Below are positions 35,401 through 48,200 of a stretch of DNA of 64,000 bases, piece by piece. Position 1 is the stretch's first letter, and every line of letters begins with the position of its first letter. The stretch lies in NCBI GenBank assembly GCA_017979445.1, contig CM030715.1, positions 12,020,187 through 12,084,186 of the forward strand, read 5' to 3'. This DNA is from Akebia trifoliata. Its lineage: Eukaryota; Streptophyta; Magnoliopsida; Ranunculales; Lardizabalaceae. The notes beneath the pieces are model-generated. The model was not told the origin of the DNA. It worked only from the letters and a program-made list of their open reading frames with translations, and did not search any database. Made by a program: the position numbers and the translations under genes.

Positions 35401-37265
35401 CAGAAATTGCATGTTTGATATGTTTAATTGTAATTTTTAACAAATTATACGTGGGTAGGGTATTTTAACGGGTTATTTTCATCAATTGGGTCTTGTGCAC
35501 TGCTCGGACTCCGTTTAGATATAAAATTTGTATTCTTTTTCAATATTATTGATAAAAAAAATAAATTCTATAGTTGGAAAATGTGATTTAATATTCAATG
35601 AACTCATATTGAGTTGATGAATATCAGAAAATGGATATTTTATTGAAGAGATTGAAAACTGTAAAAATCGAAAAAAGGGAAAAAAGGTATGAAACGGTAA
35701 AATGTCAGAGTCACACTCGAGGGGTGATGTCTGCATTTTACGTTGTTGTGTTGTGGGTAGGTTGGTGAACTGATATCCAGGAATAACGTTAATGGTTGCA
35801 TGTTTATTTAAATTTCTGTTAGCGTGAGGCGCTGTTTATTTTTCCATTATGCTATTTATTTTAGGCCGGGTGGCCCCACTTGCATGGTAGGAAACTGGAT
35901 ATCCATTATCAACCTTGTATTGTTAATTTTTCTTTTGTTTTCAAAGAAAATTTCTGATTCGTTTTCAAAGAAAAGAAAATAATATGTATATGTAGTTATT
36001 TTGTGAGCTGTTAAAGAGTCTGTGAATGCCTGAAGGGATAGTGCGTCATATCATCCGGAGTGGTGTACTATCCTGGGATGTACGGTAGGGACCACCAAGC
36101 TTATACATAGAATGGGACGCGTATGAGAATGGAGTCACAACTAGAATCCGAGTTTATTCCTCTCTATCTTTACCAGTGAACTTGTAATGTAAAGGTGGTC
36201 GTATACGAATGGTTTGTATATTTGGGAATCACATGCACGCCTAATAGGTATAGACGAAGATGATTAGTCAGTGATCACTAACAATCTATAGTAGTCGAAC
36301 GTTCTGACACATCGAAAAGAGACTCATTGCTTATGGTTACGTCAAACGGCCAGTCTGAGCCCGATAAATGGTCAACCAAGCGTGGTAAACAGCGACCAGC
36401 TACAAAATCAGGAACTAAAAACTAGAAAAGAATTGTAACATCATGTCCCGACTGGGAACGATTCAGTCGTGAATCCCAACTCTTTAATTCCAATACTCCA
36501 CCATTCTGTATTATGTATATGTTGTCTTATTTTGATATATAAAATGAAATGCATGTTTAATGTTTCCATTTGATCAATTAGATTTGTATAAAAAGATAAT
36601 ATTATAGTGAGTAATGATGATCGATATAATGTGAGTTTTAAAATGTTTAGTTGCTCATCCCTGGCTATATGTACCAGTTAATCGTAGTTCTTTTGTAAAA
36701 TTTTACAAATTTGAAAATGATTTAGTATACTTATTCGTTCATGTTAGAAGAGGTTATTGGTAGAAATTGTGTTCTTCCTTACTAGGTAACCATTGTTACT
36801 CACCCTTTCTTTCTCTATTTTTTTTTAGTTTCAGATCCGAAGCTTGGAGAGGCAAGTGTAGAAAATGAGTAAGAATCATCTGGTGGATCAGATAGACAGT
36901 CAAAGTCCGTCACTTGGTGAGTATTGGGGTTATAGCCCCTAATGGAGTCGATTTGTCCAAAAGTATTATAAATTTTGATTTTGAGCGTAAGGAATTTTGT
37001 TAGAGTGAGAAATTCCTGTATAATCGTGTGTATAAATTCCTTCTTCCGCACTCTGATCTATCGTACGATATTAGATGTATATAGGCTTCCGTTAGTTATT
37101 ATATTACGCATGTATATGCAGGATTGTATGTCATTTATCAGGTGCAGGTTGAACACCTTGGAATGCTAACATAAACAGAGGAGACCATGTCAAAATTTCC
37201 AGGTGCCACCTATTACCTCGAGATCTGACATAGGATTTTGTGTTAGCATTTGGCGGGGCGCCACA
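32495..37265 (+). repeat. 3' LTR (copy D), holding a nested solo LTR
   Basis: It starts TGTAAAACTCCGAATTTTC and ends GGCGGGGCGCCACA. About 3.04 kb remain after the insertion at 33,380-35,110 and its duplication are removed. Sequence on either side of the insertion is collinear with LTR E. Confidence 0.87.
33380..35110 (+). mobile_element. Solo LTR of a different family nested in LTR D
   Basis: It starts TGAAAGAGCCCTCGATCC and ends AATGGGGTGTCTACA. GGGTC stands on both sides (33,375-33,379 and 35,111-35,115), a perfect 5-bp target duplication. The 1.73-kb sequence has GAGTCGCCACCTAG and GGAAGGTGTTAGGCACC near its 5' end, which I associate with long plant gypsy-type LTRs. No internal region remains. 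Its 3' end resembles that of the possible LTR at 8,219-9,568. Confidence 0.9.
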
Positions 37266-38877
37266 CTTCATCACCGAGTCATAGAATAATTGAGACTCCA
37301 ATGATGCCAATAGGGCCAAAGGAACCAACAAGGCAGGTTCAGAGCCTACAGACCCCAGTCCACCAACTGCCCGCTTCACAGAGATCTACGAAGACAAGAT
37401 CGTTAACATGTACGCGTGTAGGCAGGTGGGACACATTATTTTACTCCAACAGCTACAACTAATAGTTAATAGGGTAAAGTGCAGAGAAGACAAAGAACAA
37501 CTAAACAGCTACTAGTATAGAACAAGAACTATTGCTTCCTAAGAGATGAGAACTCATAACTCAGGCTTAGTAGCTTAGTTAGTGCATAGTATCAGTATGC
37601 AACGTAAAGGAAATCCATAGTGACACTAGTAGATAAAAATAAGAAATGTCAAGCTCTACGTTAATTATTAGCTTAGATAGAGAGCGATAAAACGATTGAA
37701 AGCAGGCCATGTAAAGTGTATTGTCATTATGTTTTGTCAATTCCGTCTCAACTAGTTAACTCCGACTGATTTCTAGTTGTAGTTCCATCAGGTGCTGTTC
37801 AATTGGTACGCTAGTCTTTATATCAATAGTCTTGTCAATTACTCCATATATTACACTAGTAGATAAACAGGTGTTTCTTGTATATCCTTCATGTCGAGAG
37901 CTACTTCATCGAATATCAACACAGGGAGTTGCGTATCTTTCTTTTCGATTGAAGATGGTTTAACTTTGGGGGACCTAACGACTGAACTGTTAGATGAAGT
38001 AGCTCTTGCTTTACGACTTCTTGAATCGATTCTCCTCCTTTAAAAAGATAGATCATCATTTCCCTTTCATCTTTCTATCCTCAGTGTCGGCTTTAACTCT
38101 TCTTTTGCCTTCTCCTTTCACGATCACCTTCTAGTAGAGGAATTCATTATTCTCATTCTCGTTACATGATCAATGCCTTTTACAGACAAATGCTCACTTC
38201 GAGACTTCGATTGTGACTCATTTTCACTCCTCAAAACGAAAAACGCTATAAGTAAAGATTATGACTCCGTAGAAGCAGCGACTACCACTTACCTGTGCCC
38301 ACATCCATCCTAAAGAGAGAAGGTCTGCAATCAAGACATACCCTTCTTATAAGGTAAGGTTCATTTGTTTATACGAGTAATTTTTAGACGAGAAGGAAAA
38401 AAAAACACACGCGTGGTCCGGTTAAATATTGGTTTTTCATAGGCGAGTCACAAAATGCCCTTGGTTATACGGTAAAACTATGCATTGAGGAGTACTATTC
38501 ATGCAAGTAAGGGTAAAACATAATAGACGGTGTAATTGATGAAAGAAATAAAGATAAAGAATGGAGAAGATGTGAAATGATTGTTGTTGATAGACATTGG
38601 TAGGGTAGTGATACAAGGTGAATTGATTATTATCTTAGGATTATACAAATAATAGATTAGTTGGAGTATGAGTTTGAATTAGAGTGATTAATTAATGAAT
38701 GTATTGGGTTGACGGATTATGGGAGGCATAAGTCTACGAGTTATAAATCAGATCGATTTGGGACTAAGAATAGATGGTAATCGAAAATAGGTGTTCATTA
38801 TTATACATGTCGTGTTAGTGGAATCGCGACAAAGCTCGATAAGGTATGATTTCAATTTCGAGGACGAAATTTTTATT
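37266..38877 (+). other. Internal region of the outer element, 3' part
   Basis: It resumes the gag sequence interrupted at 27,646. A zinc-knuckle trace (CRQVGHI) lies near 37,415. About 37,440-38,450 has no counterpart in the inner element and no recognisable domain. From 38,480 to the polypurine tract it is collinear with the inner element and ends with TTCGAGGACGAAATTT, typical of the 3' end of Tekay/Del-type chromoviruses. Confidence 0.65.
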
Positions 38878-38890
38878 AAGGGGGGGAGAA
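38878..38890 (+). other. Polypurine tract (outer element)
   Basis: AAGGGGGGGAGAA lies immediately before the TG of LTR E. Confidence 0.85.
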
Positions 38891-41800
38891 TGTAAAACCC
38901 TAAATTTCTGATTCGTATCTCGAGGAAAAATAAATAGTGAAATTTTGAGAAAATCTTGAAAGTGGGACTTAGGGATAAAATTTTAGGATGTTTCTGATCA
39001 TTTTTAATGGAATCTGACCTCACCATTGGATTCAAAATGATCAAAAAACATATTTTAGCCTGTAAGCACGCTCAAATGCGAGTCCGAATATAAAAGTTAC
39101 AAAATCCTCGATTATCCGGTCGGACCAGGCTAAAATAGTGACTTTTTGTTAGAGAAAGAATTATTAATATTTAATCATACCATTGATTTCGTAACAAAAA
39201 ATTATTGAACATGGACTATTTATTTGTCATTTTTGGAGACCAGAAAGTCAAATTATCTTCAAAAATGAAAACGACATCAATTTTAAGGGTCACCTCAGGG
39301 CAAAAATTTAAAATTTTGTTAGAGATAGAATTTGTAAAAATTGACTAAACCATTAGATCCGGAACGAAAACTTAGGTGAAATATTGTATTCATTCATCAT
39401 TTTTGGAGTCCAGACGGTCAAGTTATCATCGATCGAAACTATAGGCGAAATACCGATTTCGTCCCAAATTTTATATAAATAAAATTTTAATATTTTTATA
39501 ATTTCGTCTTCCCCAACTCGTCCATAATACAGCCACGACAAATAAAAACGAAAAATTCATTTTTTCTCCGATCTTCTACCTCAGATCCTTCGCAAATGGC
39601 TCGCCGTCGATGACTGTCGTAGAAGAGAAAAAGATCTGCAACTTCGACATCTATAAAACCCACCCAAGATCCATTCATTTCATCTTCTCTTTTACCTCAT
39701 ATCGTCAAAAATCAGTCGTATTTTTATACGAAGATTTCATAACTTCGACCTCGAATTTCATCCGTTTCGGGGTCAAATTGTCCTCCGCCGCAGAAGGGAG
39801 AAACGACGACCACATCGAGATCTTCGAAATCACCCAGTCGGTTTCGAAAATCAGCCTCTTTGAAGTTTGGTCCATCTCGATTTTCGTGCCAATCGCCTCT
39901 ATTTCCGCGTACACGCTTCGATCCTTTTGCCTAGAGATTGTAAGGAACTCTCAATTTCTATTAGTAATCGTAGATTGTGAAAATTGCATTTAGGATTTTA
40001 TTGAAAAAATTTGGATGTATTTCTAAAATATAGAATTCTTTTGTTATTTCAAAAATTCACGCCAGAAATTACATGTTTGATATGTTTAATTGTATTTTTA
40101 ATAAATTATACATGGGTAGGGTATTTTAACGGGTTATATCATAAATTGGGTCTTGTGCACTGCTCAAACCCCGTTTTGATATAAAATTTGGATTCTTTTT
40201 CAATATTATTGATAAAAATAAATTCTATAGTGTGAAAATGTGATTTAATATTCAATAAACTCATATTGAGTTGATGAATATTAGAAAATTGATATTTTAT
40301 TAAAGAGATTGAAAACTGTAAAAATCGAAAAAAGGGAAAAAGGGTATGAAACGGTAAAATGTCAGAGTCACACTCGAGGGGTGATGTCTGTATTTTACGT
40401 TGTTGTATTGTGTGTAGGTTGGTGAACAGATATCCAGGGATAATATTGTTGGTTGCATGTTTATTTAAATTTTCATTAGCGCGAGGCGCTGTTTATCTTT
40501 CCGCTATGTTATTTATTTTAGGCCAGGTGGCCACACTTGCATGGTAGGAAACTGGATATCCATTCTCAACCTTGTATTATTAATTTCTTTTTTTTTTTCA
40601 AATGAAAATAATATATATATATATATATATGTAGCTATTTTGTGAGCTGTTAAAGAGTCTGTGAATGCCTGAAGGGATAGTGCGTCATATCATCCGGAGA
40701 GGTGTACTATCCTGGGATGTACGATAGGGACCACCAAGCTCATACGTAGAATGGGACGCGTATGAGAGTGGAGTTACAACTGGAATCCGGGTTATTCTTC
40801 TCTATCTTTACCAGTAAACTTGTAATGTAAAGGTGGTCGTATACGAATGGTTTGTATATTTGGGAATCACATGCACGCCTGATAGGCATAGACGAAGATG
40901 ATTAGTCAGTGATCACTAACAATCTATAGTAGTCGAATGTTTTGACACATTGAAAAGAGACCCATTGCTTAAGGTCAAATCAAACGGCCAGCCTGAGCCG
41001 GATAAATGGTCAACCAAGCGTGGTAAACTGCGACTAGCCACAAAATCAGGAACTAAAAATCAGAGAAGAATTGTAACATCATGTTTCGACTGGGAGCGAT
41101 CCAGTCGTGAATCCTCACTCTCTAATTCCAATACTCCACCATTGTGTATTATGTATCTGTTGTCTTATTTTAATATATAAAATGAAATCCATGTTTAATG
41201 TTTTCATTTGATTAATTAGATTTGTATAAAAAGAAAATGTTATAGTGAGTAATGATGATCGATGTAATGTGAGTTTTAAAATGTTTAGTTACTCATCTCT
41301 GGCTATATGTACTAGTTAATTGTAGTTTCTTCTTTAAAACTTTGCATATTTTAAAATGATTCAGTATGTTTATTCGTTTATGTTAGGAGTGGTTATTGAT
41401 AGAAATTGTTTTCTTCTTTAATGGGTAACCATTGTTACTCACCCTTTCCTTCTCTATTTTTTTAGTCTCAGATTCAGAGCTTAGCAAGGCAGGTATAGAG
41501 CAAGAGTGAGGATCATCTGGTGGGTCAGATAGACAACCAGAGTTCGTCACTTGGTGAGTATTGGGGTTATAGCCCCTAATGGAGTCAATTTGTTCAAAAG
41601 TATTATAAATTTTGATTTTGAGCGGGAGGACTTTTGTTAGAGTGAGGAATAATTGTATAATCCTGTATTCTACTTATTCTTCCGCACTCTAATCTTTCGT
41701 ACGTTATTAGATGTATGTAGGCTTCCACTATTGTTATATTTTGTATATATATATATATATGCAGAATTGTATGTTGTTTATTATGTGCAGGTTGAATCGC

Positions 41801-41909
41801 CTTGGAATGCTAACATAAACAAATGAGACCATGCCGAAATTTCGAGGTGCTACCTAGGACCTCGAGTTTTGATAAAGGGATTTGTGTAAGCATTTGGCGG
41901 GACGCCACA
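38891..41909 (+). repeat. 3' LTR (copy E) of the outer element
   Basis: It starts TGTAAAACCCTAAATTTCT and ends GGCGGGACGCCACA. At 3.02 kb it is the most complete LTR of the family here, with no MITE, internal deletion or nested insertion. Confidence 0.88.
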
Positions 41910-42060
41910 CAATTATTCTGATATAATGTCAAAAGGATCTTTTTAACATTATATCAGAATGTCTTCTATACAATGTTAGAAGGATCCTTTTGACATTATA
42001 TTAGAATGTCTTTTATACAATGTCAGAAGGATCCTCTTTACACTATATCATAATGTAATA
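41910..42060. repeat. 46-bp palindromic array 2 (about 3 units)
   Basis: Three degenerate units of the same AATGTCAGAAGG/CCTTCTGACATT palindrome with an AT spacer (AAGGATCCTTTT). The linkers read TATATCAGAATGTCTTCTATAC. It adjoins the 3' end of the MULE transposase, and the outer LTR element ends exactly at its border. Confidence 0.85.
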
Positions 42061-42234
42061 TGATTGTACAAAAATATTCATAACTATTTTTCGAGTAGAA
42101 ACCAACCTCAATTATGAAGTAGGAGTGTACACATATCTCCTACGATTATGGCCATGACGTCCACAATTTCCACATCGATAATATAAATGTTTCTCGGACT
42201 AACTTTTGAATCTATTTTTCTTTAGCCTACTGGG

Positions 42235-45200
42235 CTACATTACAACATTTGGAGGGGATACGATCACATCATCACATCTAACAATCCATTGACTTTCATC
42301 AACCGTGGGATTGATGGAATCCTTGTATGTTTCTCGGTATCGATCAACTGTGAACCAATCCTCTGAGAAATGATACAGTGACATTTTACTATGCTTAATG
42401 GCAGAAATGGCATGAAGGCATGGGAGACCAAGCTGGTCATAACGACGACATGTGCAACTCAGCTTTCCCAGATTGACAACATATCTATTTTTAAGTACAC
42501 CAACCTCGTAAATATGTGTTCCAGTTTGATGAACATCCACATAATTTGATGGAATATCAAGTCTCTTAATTTCACGTAAAGCAAAAGGAGTCAACTGATC
42601 TTTGAATAGTTTGCATTCTTCAGACCGCTCAAAGAAATAATTAGACAACTTAGTATGTGTTGCATGAACAAGAGCTGTAATCGGAAGTTCCCTTTCTAAC
42701 TTTAGAACCTTGTTCATACATTCAGATATGTTAGTTGTCATCATGCGATATCGTTTGGTGGGAAAGTAAGCTCTAGTCCATTTTTTCCAATCGATGGCAC
42801 TTAACCATTTGTAATATTTGGGTTGAGTGTCGCGCAACTTAAGTATCTCACGTTCAAATGCTGGAATGTTATATATCTTTCCCATCATCCAGATCTTCTG
42901 TTTGGCAACGTTGTCCTTGAACTCACATACGAAGTTATCACATAGGTGTCTTAAACAAAACCCATGGATGACGTTGGGAAATACAAGAGGGACACTCTCC
43001 AGAATGCCTGGGTGACGATCATATATCAATACGAACCGACTTTCAATTCCAATAACTTTATCTCCGAGGATTCGAAAAAATCATGATCAAGAATTGGTAT
43101 TTTGTGACGCCCCGCCAAACGCTAACACGAATCCCAATTCCAAACCTCAAGGTACTAGGTGGCACCTCAAAATTTCGGCATGGTCTCCTCTACTTATGTT
43201 AGCGTTTCACGGAACTCAAACCTGGTAAACCAATTTATATCAAAACCTGTATATAAAGCTGTAAATACAGGAAATGAACAGCGGAAGACTAATTACATCT
43301 AACATGTAAGTAGATCAGAGTGCGGAAGATTTAATCATATACAGGCTTACAAAAACACTCTCACTCTAACATAGGCCTAAACTCTCAATCCAAAAACTAC
43401 ATACATCCTGGCGGAAACTGACAACACTAAGGGATGTAGCCCTAGTGCTCACCAGGCAATAAAATCTGATCGTCGATCTGATCGACCAGATACTCCTCAA
43501 TTACTGCCTCTACGCCTGCCTCGACAGCTGCAAGTGCTGAAACTAAAAAAAATAGGAAGGAAAGGGTGAGTAACAATGGCTACTCAGTAAGTCCACAGCC
43601 AATTCCTACTAATAACCCTTCCTAAGTATGATCGAATAAAGCATACTGAACATTTTAATACATGCAAGGTTTTACAAGATAAAATACGATCAACTGGTAC
43701 ATATAGCCAGGGATGAGCAACTAAACAGTTTAAAAATTACACATAACATCAATCATCCATACTCATTATACAAATTCCATTTTATGCAAATACAGTTGAC
43801 AACATATAAAATGATAAACATGTTTTTCAGTTTATAGTTCGAAGTATAACAGCAGATACATAATACAAGTGGTGGAGTATTGGAATTAAAGAGTTGGGAT
43901 TCACGACTGGATCGCTCCCAGTCAGGACATGATGTTACAACATAAATCTGGCTTTTAGTTCCTGATTTTGTGGCCGATCGCTGCGCTTACCACACTGGTG
44001 ACCATTTATCCGGCTCAGGCTGGCCGTTTGACGTGACCGTAAGCAATGGGTCTCTTTTTGATGTGTCAGAACGTTCGACTACTACTAGATTGTTAGTGAT
44101 CACTGACTAATCATCTTCGTCTATGCCTATCAGGCGTGCATGTGATTCCCAAATGACACTCCACTCGTATACGACCACCTTTACAATACACGTTCACTGG
44201 TAAAGATAAGAAAGGAATGGACCCGGATTCCAGTTGTGACTCCACTCTCATACGCGTCCCATACCACGTATGAGTTTGGTGGTCCCTACCGTACATCCCA
44301 GGATAGTGCACCCCTCCGGATGATGTGACACACTATCCCTTCAGGCATTTACAAACCCTTTAACAGTTCACAAAATAGCTACGTATATATATGATTTTTC
44401 ATTTAAAACAAAAGAGGAATTAACAAAACAGGGTTGAGAACGGATATCCAGTTCCTACCATGCAACCGTGGCCAATCGGCCTAAAATAAATAACAGTACT
44501 CAGCGCAAGCGCTAACATAATCGGAAATAAACATGCAACCCTTTCATTAATAACCTGGATATCCTTTCACCAACATACACACAACATACAATGTAAAACG
44601 CAGACATCACCCCTCGGGTGTGATTCTGACATTTTACCGTTCATTCCATTTTTCCATTCTCTCAACATTCTCATTTTTCATCCTTTCAAATCAACCATTC
44701 ATTTTCAATCTTTCAAAGTCATTCTTTTGGTCTTTCCATTGAAAACCATCGAAGTTTATTCAAAAACAAGGTCCCGGCAATGCACGAGACCAAAGCTGTT
44801 AAAATGGTAAAAGCTGGTGAAAATGTGGCTAAGTGTTGGAAACTCAATTTTTCAAAGTTCTCGAAATTAAAAACGGGTTTTTCGAAATGAGAGTCTCGAT
44901 CATGAGATTCGACACCATATAGTTTTTGTAATCTAATTCAAAGGAACGCGAAAGTTATTTCATTTTGAAAACTTGCCGAAAACGTCGAAAATTACGTTTT
45001 GTTCTTGAAACCAAAATTCGGATTTTGATCCTTTGAGATTTGGATCTTAAAACCATTCCCATTGTTCCGAAATGGGGGGTAAAACCTTAATTTCATTAAA
45101 GAACTTAAAGTAAATGGAAAGTAAAAATTAAAGAGGACATTTACTTAAATATTTTTAATGAAATAAAGGGTGAGAAATAGTGTATAAGGTGTGAAGAAGT

Positions 45201-48200
45201 CAAGCCAAGAGTCAGAACACTGTTCTGATCAAAACTGTGTCTGTCGGTAGCTGTCGGTGGCAGAACCAGAATTCTGTCGGTGGAACCGACATAATACACA
45301 TCGGCAGGTGTCGGTGGGACCGACGGTCCTGCCGACAGTGTAAAATTTCTCGCGCTGTTTAACTTCGTCGGTGGCAGAAGCTTCACCCTTCCCACCTACA
45401 GCCTGAACCTTACTCGAACCTTCGAGTTTTCGATCCATGTTTCGGATTCTTCTTCCATTCTTCGAATCATTCAACCCACCCACGATTTTGTTATCAAAAT
45501 TCGATAAAACATAAACAAAACACCTACTTCTACCATGAATTTAAAATCAAACACCAATTTCTACGATTTAAATGCAAACAATAAGTTTTGTTTCAAAACC
45601 CTAAATGCACATTGAGAAATCTAAAGCTACCAATAAGAATTGGAAGTCCCTTACTTGGTTGTGAACGCCACGGGTACAAGCTAGCACTACAACTTAAGGT
45701 TGGATGGCTCAAGAGTCGTGGTTGGGCTGACTTGGATGCGAAACGAGCGAGGGTTTGCAAGCTATCCGACAATGACGTTCTCATTCGCTTCTACAATGAA
45801 GTATAGACCTAGCTCCTAACTCGATGAAGCCCTCGGACGGAAGATGTGGAGGTTTACTCGAGCTACCCGGCTGATTTTTGATGGAGGATGGAGAAAACGA
45901 ACAAGAATGAACAACCAAAGGTGGTGAAGTTGTAGCTCTCGACGTGGCCGACAACTTTGTCTTCTTCTTCGAGGTTCAACTCGGCTTCGTTCGGGCTATA
46001 ACTTGAAGGGAATGGGTTGAAACCCTTGGGTTGAGAAGTGGCTACCGTTTGGTTTCCTTGGAAAAGAAGAGAAATGAAATGAAATAAAAGAAATAAGATT
46101 TCTTTTATAATAAAGCTGATGGCATACTTGTAATTTTCCCATCATTTCTAACTTCGTTCGTAACTTAACCATTCGGACTCGGAAATTGACAAGTGAATAT
46201 ACCATTTCGAATAATTTTTTGCTACGGACCTAATGGTATCATCAAATCTTTTCAATTCTCGCTCTAACGAAATTCCACTGTTTTGGGTCCCACTTAATAC
46301 GAAATTCGAGGATTCTATAACTTCTCTATCCGAATTCGAATTCGGACTTGCTTATAGGCTAATGTATATATTTCGATCCTTTTGAATCTAATGGCGAAGT
46401 CGGTTTTCCTCAAAATTAATCATAACAATATTCGAGTATTTTACTCTAAATCTCTCCTCCGACATTTTCCTCGAAATCTCACCATTTAATTTCCTCGAGA
46501 TACGAGTTGAAAATCTGGGGTGTTACATATTTTCACTCTCGACGACCGCAAAGGCTATTGGGAAGACCTTGTTATTACCATCTAAGCCAGTTGCAACTAA
46601 GAGTTGGCCATGGTATTTACCTTTTAGGTGGGCTGCATCAATTGATATAATACCTCTTATGTTATTTTTATAACTCTTAATACAAGTACCAAAACTCCAA
46701 AAAAATCTCGCAAACCTATCTTCCTTTCTACATACAAGTACAGTGACAGCATCAGGATCAACACGCATTAACTCTGCACAATATGATGGTAATATACGAT
46801 ATGACTCATCCCATGAACCAACCAATTCCGATATAGCAAACTCTTTTGCCCTCCACGCCTTACGATACGAAATTGTAGCACCAAAGTGTTTTTGAATATA
46901 CGTGATAATTTGGCCAGGTGTCATATTGGGATGTTCCTTCAAAATCGCCTTCACTCGAACTGCAATCCAACGACTACTGGCTTGCCTATGGTCACGACCA
47001 CGTGTTGGTAATGCACACGTATGATTAGAGATTAACTTCTTTATTTCAAAAGTTGGAACCCCGCGGAGTTTAGTAGCATGAATGCGCCAAGGACAACTTT
47101 GGTTAGCACATTTGGCTGAGATCACTATGTGACAAGTCCTTATGAGTTCAATTTGGAAGTTTGACAACATCGCACACTCTTTCAAAGCTACTTGAAACAA
47201 ATTTTTTGAACCATACATATTTCCAACTTTTAATTCCATCCTTCCTCTAGAACGATTTTCAAGAGAAAACTCAATAAATTCCTTCTCAAAATATGGGCTA
47301 TCGTATCCTTCATCATAAGCTTTTTCCCACATATTTTCAGATTCAACACCATCAGATCCTTTATCAGAATCTAATCTCATGTCTATGTTGCAACAAAACG
47401 CCTCTCTTGCGTCAGAACTACTGCATGAACTATTTTCCGAGACTTTCTTTTCAGATGAATTACGCGACTCAAAGAATTTACTTTTTTCTCTACGAGAGCA
47501 AACACCCTCATCCATATCAACATCCCCACCATTAAACAGACAATTCATTGTAGAAGGAAAATTGTACCTAAACATAGATGTGCCAAATTTAGAAATATTT
47601 CTTAGAGGATTAATTGAAGAAAGTAACACGAGTAGACATACATAGGGGTTGAACATCTTGAAATATCAATGCATAGGTCTGGATTGGAGGGATCTGAATC
47701 TGGAACATTTCGATACACGGGTGGATAAATTGAACTCCCAACTTTACTGTAGACAAAAAAATATGAATAAAAAATTCATGAAAAATTTATATATGATTTT
47801 TTAAGGTTCGAATTGCCCTAGCGTATGCCTAGTTTCATATACTAACCTAATATGTGATGAATTTAGAATTCGTCCAGTATCATTGCATCCCTTGGTTGGA
47901 TTTGTTAAAATAGGATCATTTTCAACATTCCTTTGTAAATGGGATTGAAATAATAATTAGAGATGAATCGCATCGATATAACTTAGACTGCAACAAGTTC
48001 TTAATTTAAAATAAAATTAAAGAAATAACGAACCTAGTTACACATCTTTCTATTTTCAACAACTTCGAAGGGACCACAATTGGCTCTAACATTTTTTCCT
48101 TTCTGCATGTGTAAAATCGTAAATCATTCGTATCAACCACAAATAAAATACAACAAATAAATTTTTTTCTATAATAGATACAAGTTCATGATGTCTCATA

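Larger units (their letters stand above)
27647..37265 (+). mobile_element. Inner LTR retrotransposon, same family, inserted in gag of the outer one
   Basis: 5' LTR 27,647-29,289, primer site at 29,292, gag and a protease-like trace, polypurine tract at 32,481, and 3' LTR 32,495-37,265. The two LTRs share variants (TTTTAATTCTT, GTCCAAACCAGCCAA) that separate them from the outer pair. It sits inside the outer element's gag, whose sequence resumes after it. The flanks ATTCT and CTTCA do not form a clear target duplication, so a few bases were probably lost. The interior is about 3.2 kb and shows no reverse transcriptase, RNase H or integrase motifs. Confidence 0.85.
22486..41909 (+). mobile_element. 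Outer LTR retrotransposon, gag-only, interrupted by a sister element
   Basis: 5' LTR 22,486-25,961, internal part 25,962-27,646 plus 37,266-38,890, and 3' LTR 38,891-41,909. The flanks CAAAT and CAATT are a near-match target duplication. The two internal parts are one sequence split by insertion: the left ends in TATCGAGTTACAGGG and the right resumes TCACCGAGTCATAG, which are adjacent in the uninterrupted sister element near 30,950-30,985. The LTRs pair by shared variants (CCCCAACTCGTCCATA and CACGACAAATAAAAACG) absent from the inner pair. A tRNA-iMet primer site, gag with a zinc knuckle, and a polypurine tract after GAGGACGAAAT are present, but no reverse transcriptase or integrase. The architecture (about 3-kb LTRs, short gag-only interior) suits a non-autonomous LARD-like derivative of a Ty3/gypsy chromovirus, perhaps Tekay/Del; the lineage is inference. 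Confidence 0.85.

Noticed and set aside
22486..41909. LTR array made by unequal homologous recombination
   Set aside because: The gag sequence resumes at the exact interruption point and LTR variants pair B with E and C with D, which fits nested insertion.
45141..45806. Several 63-84-codon frames inside LTR F
   Set aside because: They overlap on both strands, have no recognisable domain and lie within a solo LTR.
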